Shown one piece after another: positions 1-6,241 of a stretch of DNA of 9,125 nt (position 1 is the stretch's first letter; each line of letters begins with the position of its first letter). The notes below the pieces were generated by a model. The model did no database searches, had not been told where the DNA came from, and saw only the letters and a list, made by a program, of their open reading frames with translations. The translations under genes and the position numbers were made by a program. Source of the DNA: UBA11650 sp963997925. Lineage in GTDB: Bacteria; Chloroflexota; Dehalococcoidia; Lucifugimonadales; UBA3495. The DNA is taken from the NCBI GenBank assembly GCA_963997925.1, contig CAXEOX010000121.1, positions 1 to 9,125 of the forward strand, in the 5' to 3' direction.

Positions 1-174
1 CCCCAGCCTGTCTCCTGTTTTCTTAACGTGCTCGGGAATCTCGGTGCCAAATGCGTGGCGAGGCACGAGATTGAACTCGGGGCGGCGCAGTTCCAGCCTG
101 GCGCACCAGCGGCAGATGCCGGTCCAGTGGTGCCAGCGCTGCAGATGGCCGCACCAGCAACGGTCTTCTTTCAT
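1..174 (-). CDS. Partial small Cys/His-rich protein (putative zinc-binding), runs off left edge
   Basis: On the minus strand an open frame begins at an ATG at 174 and continues without a stop for 58 codons to the window edge, so its C-terminus is missing. The N-terminus contains C-W-C-G-H (residues 6-10), then H15/H16, then C-R-W-C (residues 21-24). The spacing CxCGH-x4/5-H-x5-CxxC resembles short treble-clef or zinc-ribbon-like proteins of GC-rich bacteria, so metal binding is a reasonable inference. No Shine-Dalgarno precedes the ATG. An in-frame TTG nine codons upstream (199-201) has GGAG ten bases before it (212-215) and may be the real start. It is co-directional with the TPR gene, with about 220-250 bp between them. 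The call rests only on the Cys/His pattern and an unbroken frame. It could still be a chance ORF. Confidence 0.4.
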   Translation of the reverse strand, partial: MKEDRCWCGHLQRWHHWTGICRWCARLELRRPEFNLVPRHAFGTEIPEHVKKTGDRLG

Positions 175-422
175 CTGTTTTGGTACTTGCTTGGTGTTCA
201 ACTGATGTGTTCTCCGTCGGTTTCAAAGAACCGTAGAATAATGCTTTCAATGAGCAGGCCGTATGAGGATTCTTGTACGGCTCGCTTGGAATTAGTCCTG
301 GTTGGTGTTAACCGAAGGTTCATCTCTAGTATAACCGATGCCGGGCCGGTTTTGGCCGGTCTTCAACACCGTGCTGACTTTCCCATGGGACATAGCGCCG
401 CTATCGTGGCTCGCCGATATTC
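175..422. other. Non-coding gap, nothing firm identified
   Basis: This gap follows the TPR gene and precedes the edge ORF. I see no convincing gene on either strand. The frames that stay open have no protein-like pattern and no ribosome binding site. A short GC-rich dyad built from repeated CCGG/GGCC words lies around 339-360 but has no T-run on either side, so it is not a clear terminator. A small TAGCG/CGCTA dyad lies near 394-404. Confidence 0.5.
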
Positions 423-776
423 CTAGCTCCGGGTCCTTATCTCTTCGCACATATCCTCGTCCGCTTGAGCCAACTCCATTCGGTCGGTGAAAAGATACGC
501 TAGGGATCGTTGAGCATAATAGTGGTCCGCGTCGGGATTGAGATCGATAGCCCGGGTTAAGTCTGCAATCGAGTCATCAAAGCGTTCGATCTCGTAGAAG
601 GATATCCCGCGGTTATAGTAGGCGTCCGCGAGGGTTGGGTCCATTTCGATTGCCTTGTTGTAGTCGGCGATCGCCATCTCGTAGGAGCCGTTCCGTCCGT
701 GCCTGTTCCCGCGGTTGTGAAAGCCATCGGCGTCGACAGGTTCCGGTGGGCGTGTTGGGATTCGTCTCTGGTTCAA
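423..776 (-). CDS. Tetratricopeptide repeat (TPR) protein
   Basis: A 117-residue soluble protein made almost entirely of TPR units. Repeat 1 spans about residues 18-51, with the typical NRG...G.Y..AI.DYNKAIE.DP pattern. Repeat 2 is about 52-85 (AYYNRG...FDDSIADLTRAIDLNP). Repeat 3 is degenerate, about 86-113. TPRs form helical scaffolds for protein-protein contact, and nothing here indicates an enzymatic domain. There is no signal peptide or membrane segment. The start is a TTG at 776, supported by GGAGAG six bases upstream (783-788) and by the absence of an earlier start with a better site. It begins 28 bp after the stop of the flavin oxidoreductase gene on the same strand, so the two are probably co-transcribed. 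The stop is TAG. The partner is unknown. The family call is firm; the biological role is not. Confidence 0.88.
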   Translation of the reverse strand: MNQRRIPTRPPEPVDADGFHNRGNRHGRNGSYEMAIADYNKAIEMDPTLADAYYNRGISFYEIERFDDSIADLTRAIDLNPDADHYYAQRSLAYLFTDRMELAQADEDMCEEIRTRS

Positions 777-782
777 GATTGA

Positions 783-788
783 CTCTCC
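783..788 (-). promoter_or_regulatory. Ribosome binding site deciding a TTG start (TPR gene)
   Basis: On the minus strand GGAGAG lies six bases before the TTG at 776-774. This supports TTG initiation directly after the flavin oxidoreductase stop rather than an internal ATG. Confidence 0.6.
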
Positions 789-804
789 GTTCGGTTAAAA
801 ATCT

Positions 805-1845
805 CTACGTGAAACGAGGCATGACCTCTTTGGAAAATAGGTCCATGGACTTCAGCACTTTATCGTGCGACATGCCGCCGAAGTCGAAGTTACAGCCGAA
901 GTATTCGATACCCTGGTCCCGCAATTCCTGGATCTGGGCGGCGCACTGGTCGGGGTTGCCAATGATTGCCCGGTTCTTGGCCAGGTATTCATAGGTAGCG
1001 GGCAATTCACTGCGAGTTCTTCGCCAATCGTCCATCCGGAGGTTGACCTCGCTGCCTTCGGGTATGAAGCGCCGCCACTGCATTATATCCGCAACCCAGT
1101 TAAGCCTTTCTTCTGTGTCGCGGATGGCCTGCTCTTCGGTCTCAGCCACGTAGAAGTAGCGAAAGAAAGGTATCTCCGACTTGGGCACGTTGAACCCCGC
1201 CTCCTGAGATTTTTCGACGAAGCGCTGGCATAATTCCAGAGCCTCCGCAGTGTCCTGCACTACGGCGATGCACAGGCTGTGTCCCGTGGAAACCGCGAAA
1301 TCCAGAGTAGCCGGGGTCCGGGTGGCCGCCAGATAGATGGGCGGGTGCGGTCTCTGGAGCGGGGCGGGCACCAGGTTGGCCTTGTTTACCTGGAAATAGT
1401 TACCGGAGTAACTGAAGTCTGGGGTCGTCCAAAGACCTTGAACCATGTTTATGGAGTCCTTGAAACGCTCCAGGCTCTCGTCGGCGTCGATGTTGTAGCC
1501 GTGGTACTCGTAGCCGCCCGATCCTCTGCCGAAGCCGACGTCCAGCCGTCCCCCGCTAATCAGATCCAGCGTAGCGGTGTCTTCGGCCAGCCGCAGCGGG
1601 TTGTGCAGTGGTGATACCAACACCGCCGTTCCCAGCCGGATGGTCTTGGTGCGGGCCGCCAAGTTGGTGGCCAGAATCAGTGATGACGAGCCGATGCTAT
1701 AGCGAGTGAAGTGGTGCTCGGCCAGCCAGGCGCTGTAGAAACCCAACTCCTCAGCCCGTATAACCTGCTCGGCGCTTTGGTCTATAACTTCTTTGGCGTC
1801 GGTCCCCTCGGGCCATGGTAGATGGGTGAAAAATCCGAACTTCAT
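805..1845 (-). CDS. LLM class flavin-dependent oxidoreductase (luciferase-like monooxygenase)
   Basis: A 346-residue protein with the luciferase-like (bacterial luciferase alpha / F420-FMN) TIM-barrel fold over its full length, the usual size for the family. Visible signatures are the N-terminal MKFGFF beta strand, EHH at residues 43-45 in the cofactor pocket, the TKTIRLGTAV strand at about 67-75, PLRLAEDTATLD at about 83-94 and GGRLDVGFGRG at about 98-108. Members use reduced FMN or F420 to oxygenate or reduce small organic compounds in the cytoplasm. The EHH motif and overall pattern look more like FMN-dependent monooxygenases than F420 enzymes, but this cannot be settled by eye. The start at ATG 1845 fits the family N-terminus. 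A TGGACA-17-TATGAT promoter lies just upstream, but no Shine-Dalgarno is obvious. The TPR gene follows 28 bp downstream. The stop is TAG. The substrate is unknown. Confidence 0.95.
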   Translation of the reverse strand: MKFGFFTHLPWPEGTDAKEVIDQSAEQVIRAEELGFYSAWLAEHHFTRYSIGSSSLILATNLAARTKTIRLGTAVLVSPLHNPLRLAEDTATLDLISGGRLDVGFGRGSGGYEYHGYNIDADESLERFKDSINMVQGLWTTPDFSYSGNYFQVNKANLVPAPLQRPHPPIYLAATRTPATLDFAVSTGHSLCIAVVQDTAEALELCQRFVEKSQEAGFNVPKSEIPFFRYFYVAETEEQAIRDTEERLNWVADIMQWRRFIPEGSEVNLRMDDWRRTRSELPATYEYLAKNRAIIGNPDQCAAQIQELRDQGIEYFGCNFDFGGMSHDKVLKSMDLFSKEVMPRFT

Positions 1846-1887
1846 GTTATGCGCGTACCGCCAGTTTGTTTAGCTTCGCTTAGCCAA

Positions 1888-1916
1888 ATCATAACCTCGC
1901 CAGTCGTGCCTGTCCA
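1888..1916 (-). promoter_or_regulatory. Sigma70-type promoter for the oxidoreductase-TPR unit
   Basis: On the minus strand TGGACA (1916-1911) is separated by exactly 17 bases from TATGAT (1893-1888). Each hexamer has five of six consensus bases. Transcription would start near 1881, giving a leader of about 35 bases before the ATG at 1845. It lies back to back with the likely promoter of the divergent hydrolase gene. Confidence 0.6.
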
Positions 1917-1966
1917 ATAGAACTTGTCCTATCAGCATCGGGGAATCCCAGGCCGTAACCTTGCGC

Positions 1967-1975
1967 TGTTATACT
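1967..1975 (+). promoter_or_regulatory. Extended -10 promoter for the MBL-fold hydrolase
   Basis: TGT followed by TATACT forms an extended -10 element (TGnTATAcT). No good -35 hexamer lies 17 bases upstream, as is common for extended -10 promoters. Initiation near 1982 would give a leader of about 45 bases containing the GAGGAG ribosome binding site. Confidence 0.45.
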
Positions 1976-2013
1976 CGGCGGCGGCGCAACTCCTTCAACG
2001 CATTAATCTATTC

Positions 2014-2019
2014 GAGGAG
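2014..2019 (+). promoter_or_regulatory. Ribosome binding site deciding a TTG start (MBL-fold gene)
   Basis: GAGGAG ends eight bases before TTG at 2028. The spacing is ideal, and the encoded N-terminus (MVKIYLLGTGTP) matches the beginning of RNase Z/AtsA-like proteins. TTG is therefore preferred over the first downstream ATG. Confidence 0.7.
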
Positions 2020-2027
2020 TAGAGAGA

Positions 2028-2903
2028 TTGGTCAAGATATACCTTCTGGGCACTGGAACCCCCACTCCGACACCGACGCGGTTCGGCTCTTCCCACGTCA
2101 TCGAAGTCGGCGGGGAATACATCATGTTCGACTGCGGGCCGGCCACGACTTACAAGATGGTTCAGTCGGGTTTGTGGCCCACCCAGATAGACAAACTATT
2201 TTTCAGCCACCACCACTTCGACCACGACGTGGATTATCCCTGCTTCCTGCTTTGCCGTTGGGACCAGAGCGTGGGCAAAGAGAACCAGTTGGAGGTGTAC
2301 GGCCCCACGCTGACTGAGCTAATCACCGAACGGATCCTGAGTGAGGACGTCGGAGCCTTTGCCCACGACTGGAAAGCACGAATCAACAACGTCGGCAGCC
2401 AGCGGGTGTTCGTCAACCGGGGCGGCACGCTGCCCCGCAAGCCACCGGCGGTGGATGTCCGCGACATCGGACCCGGTTACGTCCACTCCGGAAGGGACTG
2501 GCAGGTAACCTCGGCCACCGCCCAGCACGCCCAACCGTGGCTGGATTGCCTGGCCTATCGCCTGGACACCAACGACGGCAGCGTGGTTTTCACCGGAGAC
2601 ACCACCCCTTGCGATACAGTGTTGGAGTTGGCGAAAGACGCCGACGTCATGCTGTGCATGTGCTGGGGCGACTCGGACGTGATGGACGCCATCGGTGAGG
2701 GCGAAGGCAGCATGACCGGAACCCGAGGCGCAGCAGAGATGGCCCAGGAGGCTGGGGTGAAAAAGCTGGTCTTAGTCCATACCGGCCCCAGCCTGTGCGA
2801 GCACGGAGCCATGGAGAAAGGCATCGGCGACATCAAGAAGATCTACGACGGGGAGTTGGTCTTCGGCGAGGAGCATATGACGCTGGACTTGGTCCGGAGG
2901 TAG
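2028..2903 (+). CDS. MBL-fold metallo-hydrolase (RNase Z/arylsulfatase AtsA-like)
   Basis: A 291-residue metallo-beta-lactamase-fold hydrolase. It has the N-terminal strand with the LGTGTPTP loop (residues 7-14) typical of the RNase Z/AtsA-like branch. The metal motif HxHxDH is at residues 61-66 (H61, H63, D65, H66). Further likely metal ligands are H167 (after TAQ), D191 in the FTGD motif (188-191) and H251 (VLVHTGP). This is a full binuclear zinc site, so the enzyme should be active. It has no signal peptide and is probably cytoplasmic. RNase Z proper has a flexible exosite arm and conserved tRNA-binding residues that I do not see, so a small-molecule ester, sulfate or lactone hydrolase is more likely. 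It is divergently transcribed from the flavin oxidoreductase and convergent with the amidohydrolase. The stop is TAG. The family is clear; the substrate is not. Confidence 0.94.
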   Translation: MVKIYLLGTGTPTPTPTRFGSSHVIEVGGEYIMFDCGPATTYKMVQSGLWPTQIDKLFFSHHHFDHDVDYPCFLLCRWDQSVGKENQLEVYGPTLTELITERILSEDVGAFAHDWKARINNVGSQRVFVNRGGTLPRKPPAVDVRDIGPGYVHSGRDWQVTSATAQHAQPWLDCLAYRLDTNDGSVVFTGDTTPCDTVLELAKDADVMLCMCWGDSDVMDAIGEGEGSMTGTRGAAEMAQEAGVKKLVLVHTGPSLCEHGAMEKGIGDIKKIYDGELVFGEEHMTLDLVRR

Positions 2904-2910
2904 AGGGTGG

Positions 2911-2945
2911 GAAATCCCCCCAACCCGGCTTTACGAAAGGGGGGC
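2911..2945. repeat. C-run/G-run hairpin between convergent genes (possible bidirectional terminator)
   Basis: AATCCCCCC (2913-2921) pairs with GGGGGGCT (2939-2946). An inner CTTT-ACG-AAAG stem-loop lies at 2929-2939. It fills most of the 54-bp gap between the converging ends of the MBL-fold and amidohydrolase genes. There is no clear T-run, so it is at best a weak terminator. The C-run/CTTTACGAAAG/G-run pattern looks like a dispersed repeat unit, not a unique sequence. Confidence 0.5.
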
Positions 2946-2957
2946 TAGGACGGTGGG

Positions 2958-3761
2958 TTATGCTAGTTTGAACACTTCCATGGCGGCTTTGCCGAAGGCC
3001 CAGTCCTTCTCATCTTGGGTTTTGAAGACCGGGTACTCCAATACATTTTGTAGGGAGTTGCGGTAGCCTTCCCTTCCTCCTACTGGCGGATAGTCGCTGC
3101 CCCACATCATGCGTTTGGCTCCGAAAGCTTCGTAGGCCATCTCCATCAGCGGCGGGACGTCGTCGAAGCCGAACTGGGCTTCCAGCGGGACGCGGCGAAC
3201 GCAGAATTCTCCCAATCCACCGAACTTGATGTAGGTGTTGGGGAACCTGGCTAGGGTTAGGGCTTTCTTGTAGTCGTCGTAGGGCGCGGTGACCGAGGGC
3301 GGGCTAAGAGGGCGGTAGGCTCCGGCAAGGTGCTCCAAGACTATCGTGCAGTTGGGGAGTTCCTCCACGAGGCTTTGGAAGCCATCATCTGCGATATGCT
3401 CTGCGGTCCGGGGGAAGCAGCTAACCGGAAGGCTAAGCTCGGCGGCCTTGCGCCAGATGGCCAGCGGGTCGGACCCGGGAGAACGTTCTGTGGGGTGGAG
3501 CCGCACACCGACCACTTCCGGGTTTTTCGCCAGCTCTTCCAGAGTGGTCGTGGCGTTGGGGTTCTGAACGTCCACCCAAATCACCGCGCCGAACCGGCCA
3601 GGATAGCGCTTCACGCACTCCATGATGTAGTCGTTGTGGTAGTTGCCGCCGTGCTGGATCAACACGGTCTTTTCTACGCCGTTCAGGTTCATTTGATGCA
3701 GAATCATTTCCACCGGCTCGAACCAGTTTATGCCGGCGTGGCTATGGGTATCGACAATCAT
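2958..3761 (-). CDS. Amidohydrolase_2 family metal-dependent hydrolase
   Basis: A 267-residue TIM-barrel hydrolase of the amidohydrolase_2 type, which includes decarboxylases such as ACMSD-like enzymes and lactonases. The metal-binding DxHxH is D4-T-H6-S-H8 at the extreme N-terminus. Other conserved points are H89 (GVRLHP), H144 (LEHLAG) and the catalytic Asp D223 in WGSDYPP (220-226). All key residues are present, so it should be active on an acyl, lactone or carboxyl substrate in the cytoplasm. The start at ATG 3761 has AAGGA (3771-3767) five bases upstream. It is the last gene of the minus-strand cluster, separated from the cupin by 162 bp that hold an inverted repeat, so it may have its own leader. 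The stop is TAA. Decarboxylase and hydrolase members cannot be told apart by eye. Confidence 0.93.
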   Translation of the reverse strand: MIVDTHSHAGINWFEPVEMILHQMNLNGVEKTVLIQHGGNYHNDYIMECVKRYPGRFGAVIWVDVQNPNATTTLEELAKNPEVVGVRLHPTERSPGSDPLAIWRKAAELSLPVSCFPRTAEHIADDGFQSLVEELPNCTIVLEHLAGAYRPLSPPSVTAPYDDYKKALTLARFPNTYIKFGGLGEFCVRRVPLEAQFGFDDVPPLMEMAYEAFGAKRMMWGSDYPPVGGREGYRNSLQNVLEYPVFKTQDEKDWAFGKAAMEVFKLA

Positions 3762-3813
3762 AATGTTCCTTTCTCTCTCTGCTGTTGTGTACTGCTTAGC
3801 CGAAATAGAATGT

Positions 3814-3891
3814 TGTCATTCCGAACGAAGTGAGGAATCTGGGCACTAGGGACACCGCACCGCCAGATTCTTCGCTACGCTCAGAATGACA
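3814..3891. repeat. Imperfect inverted repeat with 27-bp arms
   Basis: The left arm (3814-3840, starting TGTCATTCCGAACG) and the right arm (3865-3891) are inverted copies. I count 22 of 27 positions matching, separated by 24 bases. Several mismatches still allow G-U pairing in RNA. The TCATTC...GAAGAATCT word set is one I recognise as a widely dispersed REP/MITE-like intergenic sequence in bacteria. It lies between the cupin stop and the amidohydrolase start. Confidence 0.8.
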
Positions 3892-3923
3892 TCCGGTAAT
3901 TTTGGCTCGGATCGATACTTGCC

Positions 3924-4283
3924 TTACTCCGCAGCGGTGATGGTGATGTGGGACATGTAGGACTCTTTCTTCGCCCCGTGCCAGTGGTTCTCGCCTTCCA
4001 GGATGTGAACGACGTCGCCGACGGTCACTTCTTGCTCCTCATGCTCGTTGGCTACCATGCCGACGCCGGCGGTTATGACTAGGAGTTGGTCGCTTTTGTG
4101 AACGTGCCAACCGGTGGTCGCGCCTCGTTCGAAGTTGACGATGCTGCTGCTGAAGGTCTTGCTTGCGCCGTCGGGCAGCAGGGGCTGGCGGGTCCGTTTA
4201 ACTTCTCCACCGGTCCAACCGGGGATGGGCGTGGCGGTGGCGATTGGAACGTTTTCTACTTCAGCGATTCTGATGACACGCAT
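3924..4283 (-). CDS. Cupin domain protein (Mn-type, hydroxynitrile-lyase-like)
   Basis: A 119-residue single-domain cupin. Motif 1 gives H60-x-H62-x3-Q66 and motif 2 gives H100 (NHWHGA, 99-104), so the metal set is His-His-Gln-His rather than the usual His-His-Glu-His. The same set and nearly the same spacing (2, 4, 34 residues) are known from manganese cupins such as the Granulicella hydroxynitrile lyase and relatives of the AhpD-cupin group. The actual reaction here may be different. AGGAG (4294-4290) six bases before the ATG confirms the start. A promoter-like pair lies upstream. The gene sits between the IMPase-like gene (89 bp) and the amidohydrolase (162 bp), all on the minus strand. 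The stop is TAA. It is cytoplasmic, with no signal peptide. Confidence 0.9.
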   Translation of the reverse strand: MRVIRIAEVENVPIATATPIPGWTGGEVKRTRQPLLPDGASKTFSSSIVNFERGATTGWHVHKSDQLLVITAGVGMVANEHEEQEVTVGDVVHILEGENHWHGAKKESYMSHITITAAE

Positions 4284-4305
4284 CTCTTTCTCCTGTTTCT
4301 TTCAG

Positions 4306-4334
4306 ATTATTCCAAGTGTGAGCGGGTTAGTCAG
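4306..4334 (-). promoter_or_regulatory. Possible promoter for the cupin gene
   Basis: On the minus strand CTGACT (4334-4329) and AATAAT (4311-4306) are spaced 17 bases apart. They match four and five of six consensus bases. Initiation near 4299 would leave a leader of about 16 bases holding the AGGAG site. It suggests an internal transcription start within the cluster. Confidence 0.4.
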
Positions 4335-4350
4335 GATAATACACCCCGCT

Positions 4351-4369
4351 GTTGCTTGCGTGAAGCAAC
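4351..4369. terminator. Perfect 7-bp hairpin just after the IMPase-like gene
   Basis: GTTGCTT (4351-4357), loop GCGTG, then AAGCAAC (4363-4369) forms a perfect stem four bases downstream of the IMPase-like stop codon. No T-run follows on the minus strand, so it would be a weak terminator or an mRNA 3'-end stabiliser. Its position just ahead of the cupin promoter-like pair supports a transcript boundary here. Confidence 0.4.
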
Positions 4370-4372
4370 TGG

Positions 4373-5203
4373 CTAGCCGCCGGGTTCTGTCGCCAGTGAG
4401 CGTAACGACTCCATCATGGCTTCATGGGTCCGGGGCCAGGCGAACACCAAGTACTTGGAGGGGCTGTCGGACGCCCACATAACATCGGTCCCATTCTCAT
4501 CGGTGACCCGCACGCCCAGTTCCCGCGCGATTACCACCGACGCAGCGGTGTGCACATTCAGATCGTTGAACACGGCTCCGTGAAGACGGCCTTGAAGCAA
4601 CTGTCCCAGGGGATAGGCAGCTGAAGCGAAGCCATACAGTCTCTCGAAAACTTCCGATAAGGCACGTTTGGCGGGGGTAAGGCGGCGTCCGTCGGCGTCG
4701 AAAGAAATAGCGATGTTCCTGGGGGCGCCGGGTGGCTCTTGTGACTCTAATCTAACGTCGTTCACGTAAGCGCCCCTGCCCCGAACCGCGCTCAGAATCT
4801 CGTTGCTTGGCGGCAATGCCACGACGCCAATCTCCAGCTCATCCCCGATGCTAAGGGCAACGTTGACACCCCAATGGGGGAGGCCGGAGCTGAACGGGAG
4901 TGTTCCGCATAGCGGGTCGATCAGCCAGGTCAACCGGCTGTCGCCCTTGTCGATACTGCTTTCTTCCGAAAGTAGGTTTCCCGGAGCGCCCCGCGATTCC
5001 AAGACTTGGGCTATGGCTCGGTCCGCCGCGAGATCGGCGTCCGTGACCACGTCTCCGGGGTCTTTGTAATTGAGCTCTAAAGGAGCGCCCGCCGGTGGAC
5101 GAAAACGGGCCAGAAGGGCTGCCGAGGCGCTTTCGGCAGCCTCGACGGCAACCCTCGACAACTCTTCCAAGTCGAACTTTTCACGGGGATAGACGTTGGC
5201 CAT
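4373..5203 (-). CDS. Inositol monophosphatase family protein with altered metal-binding residues
   Basis: A 276-residue protein of the IMPase/FIG superfamily, which are Mg-dependent sugar or inositol phosphatases. Recognisable parts are D51-VVTDAD (51-57), SEE (79-81), the DPxxGT motif at 96-101, SGLPHWGVNVAL (106-117), RGRGAYVN (141-148) and an AA-x3-ARELG helix (220-230). The canonical DPxDGT reads D96-P-L-C99-G-T, so the second metal-ligand Asp (human IMPA1 D93) is Cys. The C-terminal WDxAA motif reads V217-H218-T-A-A, so the third-metal Asp (D220) is His. The first Asp and the Glu pair remain. Loss of two ligands suggests weakened or changed metal chemistry, or a non-catalytic role. ATG 5203 is chosen because it lies four bases after the preceding gene's stop; the upstream ATG would overlap that gene by 68 bases. 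It is tightly coupled to the deacetylase-like gene. The stop is TAG. Confidence 0.88.
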   Translation of the reverse strand: MANVYPREKFDLEELSRVAVEAAESASAALLARFRPPAGAPLELNYKDPGDVVTDADLAADRAIAQVLESRGAPGNLLSEESSIDKGDSRLTWLIDPLCGTLPFSSGLPHWGVNVALSIGDELEIGVVALPPSNEILSAVRGRGAYVNDVRLESQEPPGAPRNIAISFDADGRRLTPAKRALSEVFERLYGFASAAYPLGQLLQGRLHGAVFNDLNVHTAASVVIARELGVRVTDENGTDVMWASDSPSKYLVFAWPRTHEAMMESLRSLATEPGG

Positions 5204-5207
5204 GAAC

Positions 5208-6131
5208 TTACCGGGCCGAGGGCGGGTTGCTGCGGTACCAGTCGACGATCTCTGAGCCATTGGCGATCCACACACCTTCCCGCCGGGTCATGTAGTCCAG
5301 GGCGCGGGTCAGATAGCGGACGCGAAAGGGTTGGCCCATCAGCCACGGGTGCAGGTTAAGCACCAGCAGGCGGGCGTTATCAGCCCCTTCATCGTACAAA
5401 GCGTCGAAGCCTTCTTTAAGCATCAACTCGTATCTGCTGATGGGGATGTGGCGGTCGAAAAGAGCATTGACGTCGTCCAGGGGCAGGTTGATGGGCAGGG
5501 CGGTCAGTTGGCCTTCTGGGGCCTTTATCGGGTAAGGCTGCTCGTCGTTGGTCCAGTCGCAGACGTAGCTGAGACCAGCCTGGGCTAGGAGTTGGGGTGT
5601 TCGCGACGACTCTCCGTATTCCGGTCCCAGCCATCCGGCGGGAGTAGTTCCGGTGGCTTTGGTCATGCGCTCCACCGATGATTGGATGTAGCCCCGTTCC
5701 TCTTGTTCGGGCATGTTCTCGGTAATCTGCTGACTGACCGATATCCCGTGGGCCATAATCTCGCAGCCCAGCCCTTGAAGATGCCGTACCAGGAAAGGAT
5801 AGTTCTCCGCCGTCAGAACGTCCATGGCGACGGTTGGGGTGATTCCGTGCTTGGCTAACGTGTCCAGTAGCCGGAAGATACCGACCCGGTGCCCGTACTC
5901 CCGGTGGGACCAGCGGGTAACGTCGGGAAAGGGCGACGGACCGTAGCCTCCGGCCAGCGACGCCGATTGGAACGAGCCTTCAGGTACCTGCCATTCCATG
6001 TGGTCCAAGGTAACCAGCACGCACAGTGCGAGGCGGGCGTTGTCCGGCCATCGCAGCACGGCCCGGTCTCGGTTCAGGGGAGTCCAGTCGTAGTGCTGGT
6101 GGTCCATGCCGTGATAGAACTCTACGGGCAT
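5208..6131 (-). CDS. Polysaccharide deacetylase-fold protein, PuuE (allantoinase)-like, paralogue 2
   Basis: A 307-residue NodB/polysaccharide-deacetylase-fold protein of the cyclic-amidase-like branch that includes PuuE allantoinase. Matching landmarks are RWPDNARLAL (27-36), YGHRVGIFRLLD (79-90), AHG at 127-129, TxPAGWLGPEYGESSRTPQLLAQAGLSYVCD (162-192, split by variable positions) and NLHPWLMGQPFR (259-270), then a GVW C-terminal strand. Likely active-site residues are D43 (TLDHMEW), H128 and H261. PuuE-type enzymes hydrolyse cyclic amides; I recall that PuuE works without metal. AGGAG (6143-6139) lies seven bases before the ATG. It is probably cytoplasmic, as it has no signal peptide. It is followed by the IMPase-like gene after four bases and preceded by its paralogue after a 110-bp palindrome-rich gap. 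The substrate is unknown, and cell-wall deacetylation is unlikely without a signal peptide. The stop is TAA. Confidence 0.92.
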   Translation of the reverse strand: MPVEFYHGMDHQHYDWTPLNRDRAVLRWPDNARLALCVLVTLDHMEWQVPEGSFQSASLAGGYGPSPFPDVTRWSHREYGHRVGIFRLLDTLAKHGITPTVAMDVLTAENYPFLVRHLQGLGCEIMAHGISVSQQITENMPEQEERGYIQSSVERMTKATGTTPAGWLGPEYGESSRTPQLLAQAGLSYVCDWTNDEQPYPIKAPEGQLTALPINLPLDDVNALFDRHIPISRYELMLKEGFDALYDEGADNARLLVLNLHPWLMGQPFRVRYLTRALDYMTRREGVWIANGSEIVDWYRSNPPSAR

Positions 6132-6189
6132 AATTCGGCTCCTGTAGGCCGGGGTTTACGATTGTTTAATCGAGAGTTTTTGGTGGCGT

Positions 6190-6217
6190 GTAGGGGCGCA
6201 TGGCCATGCGCCCCTAC
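6190..6217. repeat. Perfect 28-bp palindrome
   Basis: The half-site GTAGGGGCGCATGG is followed directly by its exact inverse complement, with no spacer, centred between 6203 and 6204. It can extrude as a cruciform or act as a dyad binding site. In RNA it would fold into a strong stem of about 12 bp. The GTAGGGGCG...CGCCCCTAC style matches a dispersed intergenic repeat type I have seen in GC-rich bacteria. It lies between the two PuuE-like paralogues. Confidence 0.9.
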
Positions 6218-6218
6218 G

Positions 6219-6237
6219 GTGGGAGAGGCTCTCCCAC
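6219..6237. repeat. Second near-perfect palindrome (9-bp arms)
   Basis: GTGGGAGAG, one central G, then CTCTCCCAC. It starts one base after the 28-bp palindrome and ends five bases before the stop codon of paralogue 1 on the opposite strand. The two together form a compact double-hairpin module. There is no T-run on either side, so it is not a standard terminator. mRNA stabilisation or a repeat-element origin is more likely. Confidence 0.85.
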
Positions 6238-6241
6238 ATGG

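Noticed and set aside
28..426. Long plus-strand open frame opposite the edge ORF and the gap
   Set aside because: Composition is Ala/Pro-rich without a fold-like pattern and no ribosome site; it also ends inside the TPR gene's stop region. Treated as chance.
3814..3891. CRISPR array
   Set aside because: Only one pair of inverted arms; no direct repeats with regular spacers anywhere in the window.
5204..5275. Upstream ATG for the IMPase-like gene
   Set aside because: It would overlap the preceding deacetylase-like gene by 68 bases and add a low-complexity Arg/Thr/Pro tail not typical of the family.
6190..6237. Rho-independent terminator
   Set aside because: Stable hairpins but no T-run on either strand.
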